From positions 81,834,162 to 81,898,161 of the forward strand of contig JAAALK010000079.1 of assembly GCA_019279435.1 (NCBI GenBank): DNA of 64,000 nt, read 5' to 3'. Under the pieces are notes generated by a model, which was not told the origin of the DNA, ran no database searches, and saw only the letters and a program-made list of their open reading frames with translations. Below, piece by piece: positions 26,201 to 34,969 of this stretch (position 1 is its first letter; every line of letters starts with the position of its first letter). Made by a program: the position numbers and the translations under genes. Source of the DNA: Zizania palustris (taxonomy: Eukaryota > Streptophyta > Magnoliopsida > Poales > Poaceae).

Positions 26201-27513
26201 CCCTAAGTATTCTTCAATACCAAATTTTGGCAATTCACTAGAAACTTCTTGACACAAAAGTCATAGCAAGGCAACAAACCACACAACTATTGTATGCCTC
26301 TAGCCCTCTACCATACCAAATTTTGGCACTGCAACATTTGGCATGGTTATTTCTGGCATCAAACCAAACACACCCTATGTGTTTTGTACCATCCTGATCT
26401 AACAATTCCAAGGAAAAGTTTGCTGCAATTCATTCATAATGAAGAGGTACCTTTGAGATCCAAAATCTACATATGTTAAAGCTTGCATTTGGCTCTTAAA
26501 AACAATTTATATGACATACTTTGGGAGCTGACTATGGCATGTGGTGTCAAATGTTCAGAGTCATTAGCTTTGGTGGATTAAGGGCAAGTGCTGCATGTAA
26601 TTGGAGAAAGACAATACAAACTTCTAGTTTAATGCCTAATTCGGGGGGAGTTAACATTGTTTGTTCACAAGTATATAGTGATGGTTGGCTATTCTTAAAT
26701 TACAAATTGAGCATTGAATTTACTCCTTTAGTTGGCTAGCTCCCAAAGACTTTTTATGTGCTTCACCTAATTTACTGTCATTTAACATAATGTTCAAGAA
26801 TCACATCAATTATTATTATGTCCTTAGCAATAGTTTAGTTGATCTTCCAAAGTCCAATATCCAATGTGCCCTTCATTTCTGGATACAGCACAGGCTGTAA
26901 GGAATATGTGAAACTCGTGATTGAACTACATAACAAAAATAGTTTCTGTCCGACCAAACAACACCACTTGCTTCGAAAGGATGGGTACTGATGCCTCATG
27001 ACCAGTACAAAGTAAATCCCAAATACCTTTAAGGTGATTCGATTGGCGAAACGTGGGAGCTTCCCGGTGGTAGCCCCACCGAAGAGGCTTCCCAGGTCGT
27101 CATCGCCAACAGCTCCTGACAAGGAGCTGGCCTTCCTCTTCCTCTTATCCTTTATCTCCTCTTTCTCGAAGTCTGCATCTGCCTCAGCGCGCGCCTCCGC
27201 CACCTCATCCCTGCTCAACCGGCTGCGTCCTCCTGCTCACCAAGGCACATAGCACCGCATTAAAACAAAATTGGCACACAAAGTCAGGCCACGGAAGGAC
27301 GGGGCCTCACAGCGATTGCGCACCTCTTGGGAAGTCTGCATCGTCGGCTGCGGCAAAGAGAGCGGCGGAATCCGGACCCGAATTCTTCTGCTGCTCTCCG
27401 CCCTCCCCCTCATCCACCACCTCCTTGTTGTGCGTTTTGAATTGCTTCCGGATAGGGCGCAGGTCGGGCTTGACCGAGCCCTTCCCCTTCGTTCTATCGC
27501 CCCGCGGCGCCAT
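5268..27513 (-). CDS. RRP5: RRP5 homolog (rRNA biogenesis protein, S1 RNA-binding repeats), 5' 30 exons
   Basis: RRP5/PDCD11 acts in the nucleolus in pre-rRNA processing for both ribosomal subunits. Exons on the minus strand: 27513-27324, 27232-27027, 24845-24705, 24558-24382, 24280-24184, 23781-23669, 23568-23446, 23346-23275, 17589-17497, 17340-17230, 17129-17007, 12796-12608, 12486-12412, 12209-12073, 11825-11691, 11329-11190, 11010-10945, 10596-10490, 10418-10338, 10262-10188, 10104-10003, 8949-8781, 8687-8560, 8107-8027, 7941-7841, 7109-6956, 6867-6793, 6713-6563, 6283-5665, 5328-5268. All introns are GT-AG; the 4,092 nt join to 1,364 codons without a stop. Residues 1-130 are charged and low complexity; then about 13 S1-like repeats follow, e.g. 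GLVTHGWITKIEKHGCFV (about 585) and RIQKILPGVGGLFIQIG (about 1270). Plant RRP5 is about 1,900 residues, so the remaining S1 and HAT/TPR repeats lie left of the window. I assigned exons by hand from reading frame and remembered family order; single boundaries could be off by a few bases. Confidence 0.93.
6474..6512 (-). mobile_element. 39-bp 5'-truncated retro-insertion with 19-bp target duplication
   Basis: The 19-bp sequence at 6455-6473 (TGTTTATCTATTATTATTT) is repeated exactly at 6513-6531. The 39 bp between them start with a T run (A tail on the minus strand) and contain the near-palindrome GTAGGAGAGGCTCCTAC. A-tail plus long direct repeat is the signature of target-primed reverse transcription (LINE or SINE). 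It lies in RRP5 intron 28. Confidence 0.75.
9348..10007. repeat. three tandem copies of a 220-bp unit at the exon 21 / intron 21 boundary
   Basis: Units at 9348-9567, 9568-9787 and 9788-10007 are nearly identical; the clearest difference is GGAGTAGC in the first against GGAGCAGC in the other two. In gene orientation the unit is intron sequence just after exon 21. The exon-side end of each unit carries AGATCAGAAG|GTTACC, so the authentic donor at 10003 is repeated at 9783 and 9563. Confidence 0.97.
13132..13953. mobile_element. non-autonomous terminal-inverted-repeat transposon, 822 bp, superfamily unclear
   Basis: The left end TAGAAAAATCGG is mirrored at the right end (CCGATTTTTCTA). Subterminal zones are filled with CGATTAATCGG-type motifs in both orientations (about 13190-13275 and 13850-13930). 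The middle is GC-rich and contains no transposase. I could not find a convincing target duplication, so hAT or another superfamily cannot be decided. It sits in RRP5 intron 11. Confidence 0.7.
14451..14941 (+). repeat. 5' LTR of the gag-protease element
   Basis: Begins TGTTATGGACAG, as does the copy at 16415. The end reads GACATAAAA where the 3' copy reads GACATGACA, so the terminal CA has mutated here. It contains repeated CAATCAGATTAG motifs and a TATATATATT stretch near 14711. Confidence 0.85.
14977..16365 (+). pseudogene. gypsy gag and protease, broken
   Basis: An ATG at 14977 opens a gag with MATDNNSIQTALEDLTQEL. Frames around 15190-15500 give LDFPKNSGQGDPRSFLSQ and KVWLASLNLEDTAQL, typical of plant gypsy gag, interrupted by stops. 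A zinc knuckle (CFNCNKRYARGHNKVC) ends at 15859. The protease follows: TALLDSGSTHNFLSPEA with its active-site Asp intact (about 16010), then GYDMVLGTKWLATLGPILWDF. The region from there to 16414 holds only the tail and purine tract. At least four stops or frame changes make it non-functional. Confidence 0.85.
16415..16879 (+). repeat. 3' LTR of the gag-protease element
   Basis: Direct repeat of 14451-14941 with several indels (465 against 491 bp). Starts TGTTATGGACAG and ends GACATGACA. Confidence 0.87.
18037..18370 (+). repeat. gypsy 5' LTR, 334 bp, with adjacent primer site
   Basis: Begins TGTTAGGACCGG and ends AAGTCCTACCA. TGGTATCAAAG (18374-18384) follows after three bases as a primer-binding site. 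A CTATAAATA promoter-like box is at about 18176-18184. Confidence 0.8.
18385..19611 (+). pseudogene. gypsy gag, frame-shifted
   Basis: ATG at 18385 follows the primer site directly. The first frame (18385-18945) is a Pro/Ser-rich N-terminal region. A frame change near 18880 leads to the Retrotrans_gag domain at 18930-19275 (KLDFATYDSSEDPLTWLNRC, WLASYHLIGAAQTWYYAL, FLSMVQEYSERFNALLYHA). After a stop at 19274 it continues with LFMGGLPDQIHINVKL and ARAYERQIEA, and ends in LSPQELAERH where the copia piece begins. Confidence 0.85.
19612..21849 (+). mobile_element. copia fragment (integrase C-end, RT, RNase H, LTR start) inside gypsy gag
   Basis: From about 19612 the sequence changes to copia. 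It reads CVFLGYSPEHKGYRCYDPS (integrase C-terminus), then RT with VPITCRWVFKIKTKSDG, MDVKNAFLHGDLHEEVY, LYGLKQAPRAWF and YIDDMLITGDD (about 20788), and RNase H with ITGYCILLGSSLTWKSKKQ and SRSSTEAELQAL. A frame change lies near 20695 and stops near 21459. A purine tract (GAGGGGGG, about 21737-21744) precedes an LTR start (TGTTAAGGCCC, 21745) that is cut after about 105 bp. Gag, protease and most of integrase are missing. Confidence 0.87.
21850..22399 (+). pseudogene. gypsy zinc knuckle and protease
   Basis: The gypsy polyprotein resumes with a nucleocapsid knuckle (CYNCDEPYVCGHKC, about 21862-21903), a stop, then LFYLEVSDFDDEG and the protease. The active-site motif reads LLNSGSTHNF, so the catalytic Asp is Asn (about 22096), and VVLGIEFLCTLEPIFWDF follows. 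It matches the organisation of the gag-protease element in intron 11, but that copy keeps the Asp. Confidence 0.85.
22448..23030 (+). pseudogene. gypsy reverse transcriptase, N-terminal half
   Basis: RT motifs appear in order: HRIHLLPGTAPVSIRSYRYP, LKRQCVAMLAQGIIRPSTSP, CIDYRVVNDKTSKDKFPIP, ELHGTRFFTKLDLRSRYHQV and HDHFEFLVMPF. Stops interrupt at 22733 and 22985. The sequence ends just before the YxDD box, so the catalytic centre is absent. Confidence 0.87.
25934..26375. mobile_element. Tourist-like MITE with a second MITE nested inside
   Basis: The outer element starts GGGCATGTTTGGTTTG and ends CAAACCAAACACACCC, with TAT on both sides (25931-25933 and 26376-26378). Between about 25997 and 26203 lies a copy of the family found at 4899-5163, lacking one terminus (TCTAGAAGTAGCTGC, AACAAACAGACCC). 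Both are in RRP5 intron 2. Confidence 0.75.
26519..26748. mobile_element. 230-bp terminal-inverted-repeat MITE
   Basis: Left end CTTTGGGAGCTGAC and right end (reverse complement) CTTTGGGAGCTAGCC form an imperfect inverted repeat. No target duplication could be assigned with confidence. In RRP5 intron 2. Confidence 0.6.
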
Positions 27514-27628
27514 GGCGGCGAGCAGCGGGAGTTTACGGGGTGGTACGGCTAGACCTAGAATTCGGGTGGCAGCTAGACGGTGGCGGCCGGTGTTGGTGGT
27601 GGCAGCGGCGGCGGCGAAATGAAGGGGA

Positions 27629-27657
27629 GGGTTTAGGTTTCATGTGGGGTTTTAGGG
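27629..27657 (-). promoter_or_regulatory. telomere-like motifs in the RRP5 leader
   Basis: On the minus strand CCCTAAAACCCC (27657-27646) and AAACCTAAACCC (27640-27629) resemble the telo-box AAACCCTAA found near start sites of plant ribosome-biogenesis and ribosomal-protein genes. Neither is an exact telo-box. They lie just downstream of the TATA box. Confidence 0.5.
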
Positions 27658-27663
27658 GGGGGG

Positions 27664-27671
27664 TTTATATA
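27664..27671 (-). promoter_or_regulatory. RRP5 TATA box
   Basis: TATATAAA on the minus strand, about 150 bp before the start codon at 27513. Transcription would start about 30 bp downstream, giving a leader of roughly 120 nt that includes a GGC-rich stretch (about 27590-27617). Confidence 0.6.
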
Positions 27672-27706
27672 CTCTTGGAATCTTTTGAATCTTTTGAAGA
27701 GTAATA

Positions 27707-27783
27707 ATGTTAAAAGAAAAACTAATGAACGATCTCCCGTATAGTATACTTAAAAAATTTAAACATACCAGCCCGATTACAAT
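27707..27783 (+). repeat. outer inverted repeat, left arm
   Basis: GAAAAACTAATGAACG, then GTATACTTAAAAAATTT and GCCCGATT, match the reverse complement of about 42065-42150 with a few mismatches. This pairs with the inverted sequences at 39366-39625 and 41850-42010. Confidence 0.65.
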
Positions 27784-27867
27784 TAGAGAGCGACTATTGT
27801 ATGCTCTACCGTTGTTGTTACAACGGACTAGTTAAAAAAACAAACCCCCCCCCACGCTAGAGCCTCT

Positions 27868-29181
27868 TGTTGACACAGAAATGTGCCCCGCACTTGGATT
27901 AGTTCGACGATCCAAAAATGTGTAGATACTTAGGAACAAGCCTAAATGTAACACAATACCGACGTCGCATTCCGACTACCCTTAGTCGTGGTAAGGGGTG
28001 AAGTCGCTAGGTAATCAGATCACACATAAATAATCCAGTTAGCCGAAAGAAATGTATTAAATAGAACAAGTCAGAAACTGGACGAAGCCTAACTGATTCG
28101 AAGTATGGTGTGAAGGGTGTCGCCGAAGCGTACCTTCGGCGTCTAGTGCGGAGTGTCTCACCGAAGAGTGTCTTCGGTGTTCGGACTGATCTAGCCGGAG
28201 ATGGACTCCGAACGGATCTAGACGCGACAATCACCTCCGAACAGCGTCATTCGGCGTGAAGTCTTCGATACAGTAAGATACAGAATAATGACAGGTGCAT
28301 CGTGCGAGCGTGACTTCGTTTGGAGCGGAGTACGAGCATGGCAGAGCCTGTCGTGGCGAAGTCTGTTGGCGAAGCGTGTTGGCGTGCAGTCGAACCAGCA
28401 ACCTCGCCGAAGTGTGTTCTGGCAACCCCCGAAACGTGGAAAACCTGCAACAGAGGTGATTCGAAGTACCAATTCGGTCTGAGGACCGAATTCTGCTAAT
28501 TGTTGCACTAGTGGCGAAGGTAGCAATATGTTACGCAGATTAGCGGATACTTTACAGGCGAAGTAACAAGGCGATAGCAATCTATTACGTAGATTAACGG
28601 ATACTTCACACGTGGAGTAACAAGGCGATAGCAATTTATTACGTAGATTAACGGATACTTCACAGGCGAAGTAACAAGGCTTACCACTGTTCTGAAGTGG
28701 CCGTCGGAGGGCTTCCGAGCAAACCCACGAAGAATACAGAAAATAAAGATAAAATAAAGTACGGTTCAAAGCTAGGGCTTTGTGGTTGATTTTTGTTTAG
28801 GGGCTTTATGAGCCGACCTCACCCCTATATTTATAGGGGTTAGATTGCTAATCTCTAAGCCTAATCTAGTGGAATTCGGTTTGATCACGCGTGAAAGACT
28901 CAGTCAAAAAACTGACTCAATCTCTAACTCTGCCCGAAGTGGGCCTTCGGCCAGGCCCGCCGAAGTCTGCTCCTCGGGCCGAAGCTTCGGCGGAGTGGGC
29001 CTCCGAAAGCCTCCGGGCCGAAGGCGGTGAGATGGCTAGAAGCTTCCGAAGCCCGTAGCCTATTGGACCTTCGGCCCTTTAGGGCTTCGGCCCAACCTGA
29101 GACACGTGCATTTTCGGCCCAAATTACCAAAATTGGTATTTTGACAATCTTAACCATTAATGCTATTTTTTGCTATCAACA
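27868..29181 (-). repeat. element A 3' LTR, 1,314 bp
   Basis: In element orientation it starts TGTTGATAGC at 29181 and ends GTGTCAACA at 27868. It contains three tandem blocks of about 60 bp with GTAACAAGGCGATAGCAAT (28505-28680). ORFs in it on either strand are shadows. It matches 38402-39341 and 60659-61923. Confidence 0.9.
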
Positions 29182-29268
29182 CGTGTCCCCTGCCTTTTAG
29201 TGAACTAAGTGAACTAAAATCATAATGGACTAAAGACGATACCTTCCATATCAGCTTTTCGACATCTT

Positions 29269-29552
29269 TTAAGTTGTTTGCCACACACTTGGGAAATATA
29301 TTTTCAAGTATCTATCATTCAAAGCTCTTCGAAATCGCTCTCCTTGCAGAGATTCTAACACATATGCATTGCTAGAAGCGATTTCGGTTATTTTGAAAGG
29401 GCCTTCCCAACTAGGCGACCATTTACCAAATTCAGAACTCTTAGTGCCTAAGGGTAAAATCGTCTTCCAAACCAAATCACCTACTTGAAACGATTTTGGT
29501 TTAACCTTCTTATTGTAGGTTTTAACTACTCTCCTCTTATCTATTTCTATAG
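29269..29552 (-). pseudogene. element A integrase C-terminal domain (distal piece)
   Basis: EAIEIDKRRVVKTYNKKVKP, then FQVGDLVWKTILPLGTKS, WSPSWEGPFKITEI and YFPSVW form the chromovirus-like GPY/F C-terminal module. It is separated from the rest of the integrase by the solo LTR; the two halves rejoin at the 5-bp target duplication. Confidence 0.88.
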
Positions 29553-29557
29553 CTTCT

Positions 29558-31577
29558 TGAGAAACCAAGGGTTGGTTTCGGAGTTTGTGATGAGTGATTG
29601 ATAGATTTTATCCTCTGATTCGAAGGGGTTCCTCCGAAGGGGTTCGGAGGTTGTTTCACCGAAGGGTTCGGTGGGTTCTATTTGTTGCAGCTGTTGCAGC
29701 GGAGTGTGCCTGTCGGAGGGGTCCGACAGTACACGATGACTCGGTTGTACCGAAGGGTTCAGTATTTTGGGCGGTACACCGGAGTGTGTGTCGGAGGTTG
29801 TTTACCCAGAGAGGTTTTCGGGGTATTGGATACACTTGTCTGTCTGTCTGTAGTGCGCAGGTGACTTCGGAGGCGACGGACGGTTCGCAGCAAGTGAACC
29901 TGGGTCAAGTAGGAGGCTTGATACCGGGCGAGCGGGGAGCTCGGTCACGAAGGCCGTGTGGGGTCAAGGTTGGTCCTCGGGTCAAGTTGCGTCAGGCGAA
30001 GGCAGAGGGTGCAGAGCATGGCTCCGGCTGAAGGTACCCCGAGACAAAGTCCTCGGGGGCGAGGCACTTCGAAGGGTTCTCCGAAAGGAGTGACTTCGAA
30101 GTATGGTGGACAAAGTCCTCAGCAATGAGGCAAGGTGTTTGAAGTGTGCTCCGAAAGGAGGCACTCGAAGGTTCACCCGACGAAGGTCTCAGAAGTCGAG
30201 GTGCATCGAAGGCATGGTCCGGGTGAGGTTCGTCGAGGAGTGTGCTCGCGGAGAGACACTATGACGAAGTGCTCACGAAATGCTTCATGCGGAGGCCTTG
30301 GACGAAGGAGGGACTTCGAAGGGTGGTACTCCGAAGGTGGGGCTTCGGAGTGTGGCTGACTTGAAGTACTTCGGCCATACATGGCTTCGGTACACGGACT
30401 GACAGAGTTTGAGCTGGGAGTAGCTGCGAAGTCATGGTGGTCCACTCCGGAGGTGATGACGCGAAGGCTCAAGGGCTTTGACGGCTTTGGTTCAAAACCG
30501 TCACTGTATCGAAGGCAGACTTCGGTGAAGCGAAGGCCGTCAGGCTCAAGGCTTCTCACCGAAGCTGCTACACCCCTCGCGTGCGAAGGGGGGCTTCACA
30601 AGATTCTAAAACTACAAAGGCTGACCGTGTCTGCTCTACAAAAGCTGGTGTTGTCTCCTCTACGAAGCTGACAAAAGAAGCCTTAAATAAAGTAGACTAC
30701 CAGTTGTACCCCCTGTTCTGATGAGACAAAATCAGTGTAAACCCTAGGGGTAAAGTAGTCTATTCACAGGGTTGAATAGTGCCTATAAATAATGGAGGCT
30801 AGCTAGGCAACAATAACACTTTGAGCAGCCATTGTAAAACTCCTGTGCTAGCCGCCACACTCTTATGTATTCAGATCTGTGAGTTCATTTTGTGTTCCAT
30901 ATTCATGCAATGAAGTTTTGATTTTGTTCTTCTTTCACTGCTTGAACTTGTATTCTGTGTTGCACTGCATGCTTTGATTTCTCTGTGCACCATCTTCTTC
31001 TGGGTTGAGTTTGTGCACTGGATCTCTTCTGGAGAAGTGTGTGAGAGGTCTGATAGTGTGAAGTGTGATTTTCAGTGTTCGTTCGCTCTGTGTAAACTGA
31101 GGTAACCCCTCACCATTTACTAGCGGAGCACTGAGTGATCTGTAGTCGAAGCATGTTTTCTTCCCTTATTGAAGTCCTTAGTGCAGTGTGTTTTGTGTGA
31201 GTTTAGATCTCCGAAATACGAAGCCTAGTGCCAGTTGCTAGTGCAGTGTATCTGGTCGAAGTCCTCAGAGGGAAGTCATCTCTTGCGAAGGGTGAAGTGC
31301 GGAGTCTGCTCGAAGGCACCCTGTGTGCGGAGCCTGCACTGACTTAGGAGAGTTGAGTTTTAGGTGTTGTGGGTGGAGCGAAGTCTTCTTGACTACAAAC
31401 TTTTGTTATCTGCGAAGCCTGGTTTCAGAGCTGTGAAATACCTCCAAACCAGAACTTCGATGGGTGTGTTCGAAGCCTGTTCCGCAGAAGACAGAACTAA
31501 AACAGAAGGTTATTCTTAGCCTGAATTTTTTAAAAGCTCCCATTCACCCCCCTCTGGTCGTCGTTTTCGGTCCAGCA
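29558..31577 (+). mobile_element. 2,020-bp solo LTR inside element A integrase
   Basis: TG (29558) to CA (31577), flanked by the exact 5-bp duplication CTTCT at 29553-29557 and 31578-31582. Removing it restores the integrase reading ALE-AIEID. It has a promoter-like CTATAAATAATGG near 30782 and ends close to CATTCACCCCCCTCTGG, a string I associate with large SIRE/Maximus copia LTRs. No internal domain is present, so it is the product of LTR-LTR recombination. Its first 1 kb is full of GAAGG/CTTCGG motifs. Confidence 0.88.
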
Positions 31578-31582
31578 CTTCT

Positions 31583-32112
31583 AAAGCCCTCAATCTCTTA
31601 TCGGTCACTTCTTCTAGATTGTCTTTCAAAAGAGTCTCATACTCGTCAACCAACAAGCCATCTTGCTTTAACACCCTTAAAGAGCCAAGATCTACTTCTA
31701 CAGGTAGAACGACTTCTTATCCATACACCAACTCATATGGACAAACTTTGGTAGCACCGTGCTTTGCAATTCTATAGGCTCATAGCGCCTCAAAGAGCAC
31801 TTCATGCCACCTTTTAGGAAACTTTTCAATTTTCTTCTTAATAAGCTTAATCACAGTTTTATTACTAGACTCGTCCTGACCATTGGCCTGAGCATAGTAT
31901 GGTGAAGAGTTTATCAACTTAATACCATAATATTTGGCAAAGTCTCTCACTTCTTTAGAAACAAATAAACTACCTTGATCTGTAGTGAGAGTTTGAGGAA
32001 TGTCGAATCTATGTATGATATGCTTCAAGATAAAGTCAAGTAACTCGTTGTGAGTCATGTTCTTGAGAGGCACGACCTCGGTCCACTTGGTGAAGTAATC
32101 CGTCGCCATCAA
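31583..32112 (-). pseudogene. element A integrase catalytic core
   Basis: MMATDYFTKWTEVVPLKN, LTTDQGSLFVSKEV and NGQDESSNKTVIKLI supply the D, D and E of the DDE triad. After a stop near 31779 the frame continues with HGATKV and LEEVTDKRLRALE up to the solo LTR. TAG and TAA stops break it. Confidence 0.9.
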
Positions 32113-32175
32113 TACGAATCGATGCCCCTTTGAAGAAGGAGGGTGAATTTGGCTGATGAAGTCTAAACCCCAACC

Positions 32176-32519
32176 TCAGAACGGCCATGGCTTGATAATA
32201 GGAATGAAGCAGGAGCTAACTGGATATTGCTGAACTTCTAACACGCTTCACATCCTCTATAGTACTTGAAGCAATCCTCAGACATAGCCGGCCAGTAAAA
32301 ACCCGCTCTTTTGAGCATCCAACTCATTTTCTGGGCCGACTGATGAGTGCCACAAAGTCCTTCATGGACTTCTCGCGTAGCCACCTGGGATCGTTCATTG
32401 TCTAAACATTTCAACAATACTCCATCAATAATTCGACGATATAGTGTATCATCTAGCAACACAAATTTAAACGTCTGTCGCCGAACTTTCCGATCAACCC
32501 TTTGGCTAGGGTCTCTCAA
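32176..32519 (-). pseudogene. element A integrase zinc-binding region
   Basis: VRRQTFKFVLLDDTLYRR, GLCGTHQSAQKMSWMLKRAG and YYRGCEAC make the H2C2 zinc-binding module. It is followed by an in-frame TGA (32178-32176) within PWPF*GWGLDFI that also occurs in elements B and C. Confidence 0.88.
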
Positions 32520-32852
32520 ATACTAGATGATTGGAGCTCTCCAATCGCTCTTGTGGACTTCAGAGGGTTTTGCCAGCTCGCTTCTTGGAAAAATGTCTAA
32601 GCTATTGATTTCGGAGTGCTCCCCGAGCCCTTTTGGCTTCTGCCGAAGCCTGCTTGGACTGGCTGTGCGAAGTTGTTCAGGTCGAAGTCTCCTGCTGGAG
32701 GGTCCGGACTACCGAAAACCCTCACTGTCCCGGGAACTTCGGCTCACGGGCTCCAGTGTGCCAGACCCTTTGGTGGGCAGAGTAATCCGACCCTAAGGCC
32801 TCGGCGCGCAGTAATCTCCGATGGCCGGAGGGGTCCGACCCGGAGGGTGCGC

Positions 32853-33755
32853 CTATCCGAAGTCACTGGCTTTGGCAGTGAGACCAAACATTGGCTTTTC
32901 TCGTACATAAAATTTTCCTTTCCTGACTTGGTAGCAAGATGCTTGTTGAGCCAAATCATTTGCAACTGAATTGGCCTCTCTTGACACATGAGAAATTTTG
33001 AAGTCATCAAAAGTAGCAACTATGTCCAGGCACTTATCCAAGTAGTTGTTTAGCAAGCCATTAAAACATTGAGCACTCTTAGCCACTTGTTGCACAACTA
33101 ACAGGGAATCACCATGCGCATGAACATTCTTAACACCCATGGACTCCAACAATTCAAGCCCTAGCAGTAAAGCCTCATATTCAACTTGGTTATTAGTAGA
33201 GGGAAATTCTAAACGAGCCGAAGTTTCGAAGTGTGCCCCACTAGGTGATATGAGAACCACTCCAACACCCTGGCCATCTTTGCAAGCCGAACCATCAAAG
33301 TAAAGTTTCCACAGTACTACCTCAATTAAAGCAACATTGTCGCTCCAACTGACATCTATGTGGTGATCAACTATAAAGTTGGCTACAATCTGGCCTTTCA
33401 TAGCTTTTAGGGGTTCATAGGACATATCATACTCAATTAAAGCGTAAGCCCACTTTCCGATTCTTCCAATTAGAATCGTCTTTTGCAACATGTGTTTTAT
33501 AACATCAATTTGGCAAACGACAACACATGTAGTAGGGAGAAGATAGTGGCACAATTTGGTACACACGTAGTAAAGTGATAAACATAAACGTTCCACAAAT
33601 GCGTACCTGGTCTCTGCGTCCAACAGGCGGTGGCTCAAGAACGTGATGATGTACTCTTTTCCTTCTACCTCCTGGGTTAGCACGGCCCCGATCACGCTAT
33701 CTTGAGCAGCGATGTACAGCCAAAACGGAATCCCGGCTTTGGGTGCTCTCACCAC
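32853..33755 (-). pseudogene. element A RNase H plus archaeal-type RNase H
   Basis: The first half (about residues 1-140) is the standard gypsy RNase H with WLYIAAQDSVIGAVLTQE and LLDAETRYAFVERLCLSL. The second half (about 145-285) is a separate RNase H of the RVT_3/archaeal type: LYFDGSACKDGQGVGVVL, NNQVEYEALLLGLELL, HAHGDSLLVVQQVA and SHVSREANSVANDLAQQA. Asp, Glu, Asp and Asn/Asp active-site positions are kept. The linker 32530-32850 towards integrase is variable and rich in CCGAAG. Confidence 0.92.
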
Positions 33756-34000
33756 GAGTGGCGATCACAAGCACTCCTTGATCTTCTCAAAGGTGCTTTG
33801 CTGACTTGCCCCCCAAGTAAACTCAGCTTCGTTCCTTAGCCGGAGTATGGGGACAAAGGCATCAATCTTGCCAGACAAGTTAGATATAAAGCGACGCAAA
33901 TAATTCATCTTGCCTAACAACTTCTACACATCTTTCTTCATGTCGGCGCTGCAACGTTTCTAATTTTCTCGAGCCTCTTAGGATCAATCTCTATGCCTCT

Positions 34001-34966
34001 TTAATGAATCATGAAACCTAAGAACTTGCCCACCGACACGCCAAAAGCACATTTGAGTGAGTTCATTTTTAAGCCATACTGTCGCATCCTATCAAAAGCA
34101 ACTTTCAAATCAGCTAAATGGTTTCCCATAGCGTCCGATTTGACTACAACATCATCAATGTAAACTTCTAACATAACTCCCAGCAAGTCATGAAAGATCA
34201 AGTTCATAGCACGTTGATACGTAGCGCTAGCATTCTTTAAACCAAGAGTCATAACGACCCACTCGAATAAACCGACAAAACCAGGGCATCGAAAGGTTGT
34301 CTTGTAGACGTCCTCTTCGGCCATAAAGATTTGATTATAACCAGCATTGCCATCAAGAAAACTTAGTACCTTGTGTCCTGAAGCATCGTTGATTAGCATG
34401 TCGGCTATCAGCATTGGATACTCGTCCTTCAGAGTAGCCTTGTTTAGATCCATGAAATCAATACAAACTCGTATTTTGCCGCTCCCCTTCTTTTCTACAG
34501 GCACAATGTTAGCGAACCATTCAGCATACCTGCACGGCCTAATAAATTCAACTTTGAGCAGTCGCTCCACTTCTTCTTTAACTCGGTCATAGACAGCCGA
34601 ATTAAAGCGACGAGGAGGCTGTTTATAAGGCCTAAATTCGGATTTTATAGGTAGCCGATGTTCAACGAGCTCGCAGCTTAGTCCCGGCATCTCGCTATAC
34701 TCCCATGTGAAATAATCGACATACGACCGAAGCAACTTTATTACTTCGGCCTTTTCATCAGACTGTAAATGTTGGTTTACAAAAGTCGGCCTCGGGATGC
34801 TGCCATCGCCTATGTCAATTTCTTCTAAGGGATCGGCCGATGCAAAACCTTGTCCTAATTTCTCTACTTCGTTAAAGTCCTCGATGGCTTCGGCAATACC
34901 GTCTTTAGTAGACCGATATTGATCTACACGAGACTCTAGCCAATCCAGATTACTCTTGCTAGACAT
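34001..34966 (-). pseudogene. element A reverse transcriptase
   Basis: The ORF starts with ATG at 34966, two bases after tandem TAG codons of the protease frame. It has RVCIDFMDLNKATLKDEYP, SFLDGNAGYNQIFM, FEWVVMTLGLKNASATYQR and the YIDDVV catalytic box (residues 269-274), then LKMNSLKCAFGVSVGKFLGF. It ends at a stop at 34001; homologous sequence continues to the RNase H with breaks around 33760-34000. Confidence 0.92.
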
Positions 34967-34969
34967 GAC

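Noticed and set aside
28218..28769. 183-residue minus-strand ORF with repeated CEVSVNLRN-like segments
   Set aside because: Lies wholly in the element A LTR and the repeats follow the 60-bp tandem blocks there; not a gene.
32176..32178. TGA read as selenocysteine
   Set aside because: Land plants lack selenocysteine insertion; deamination of CGA is simpler.
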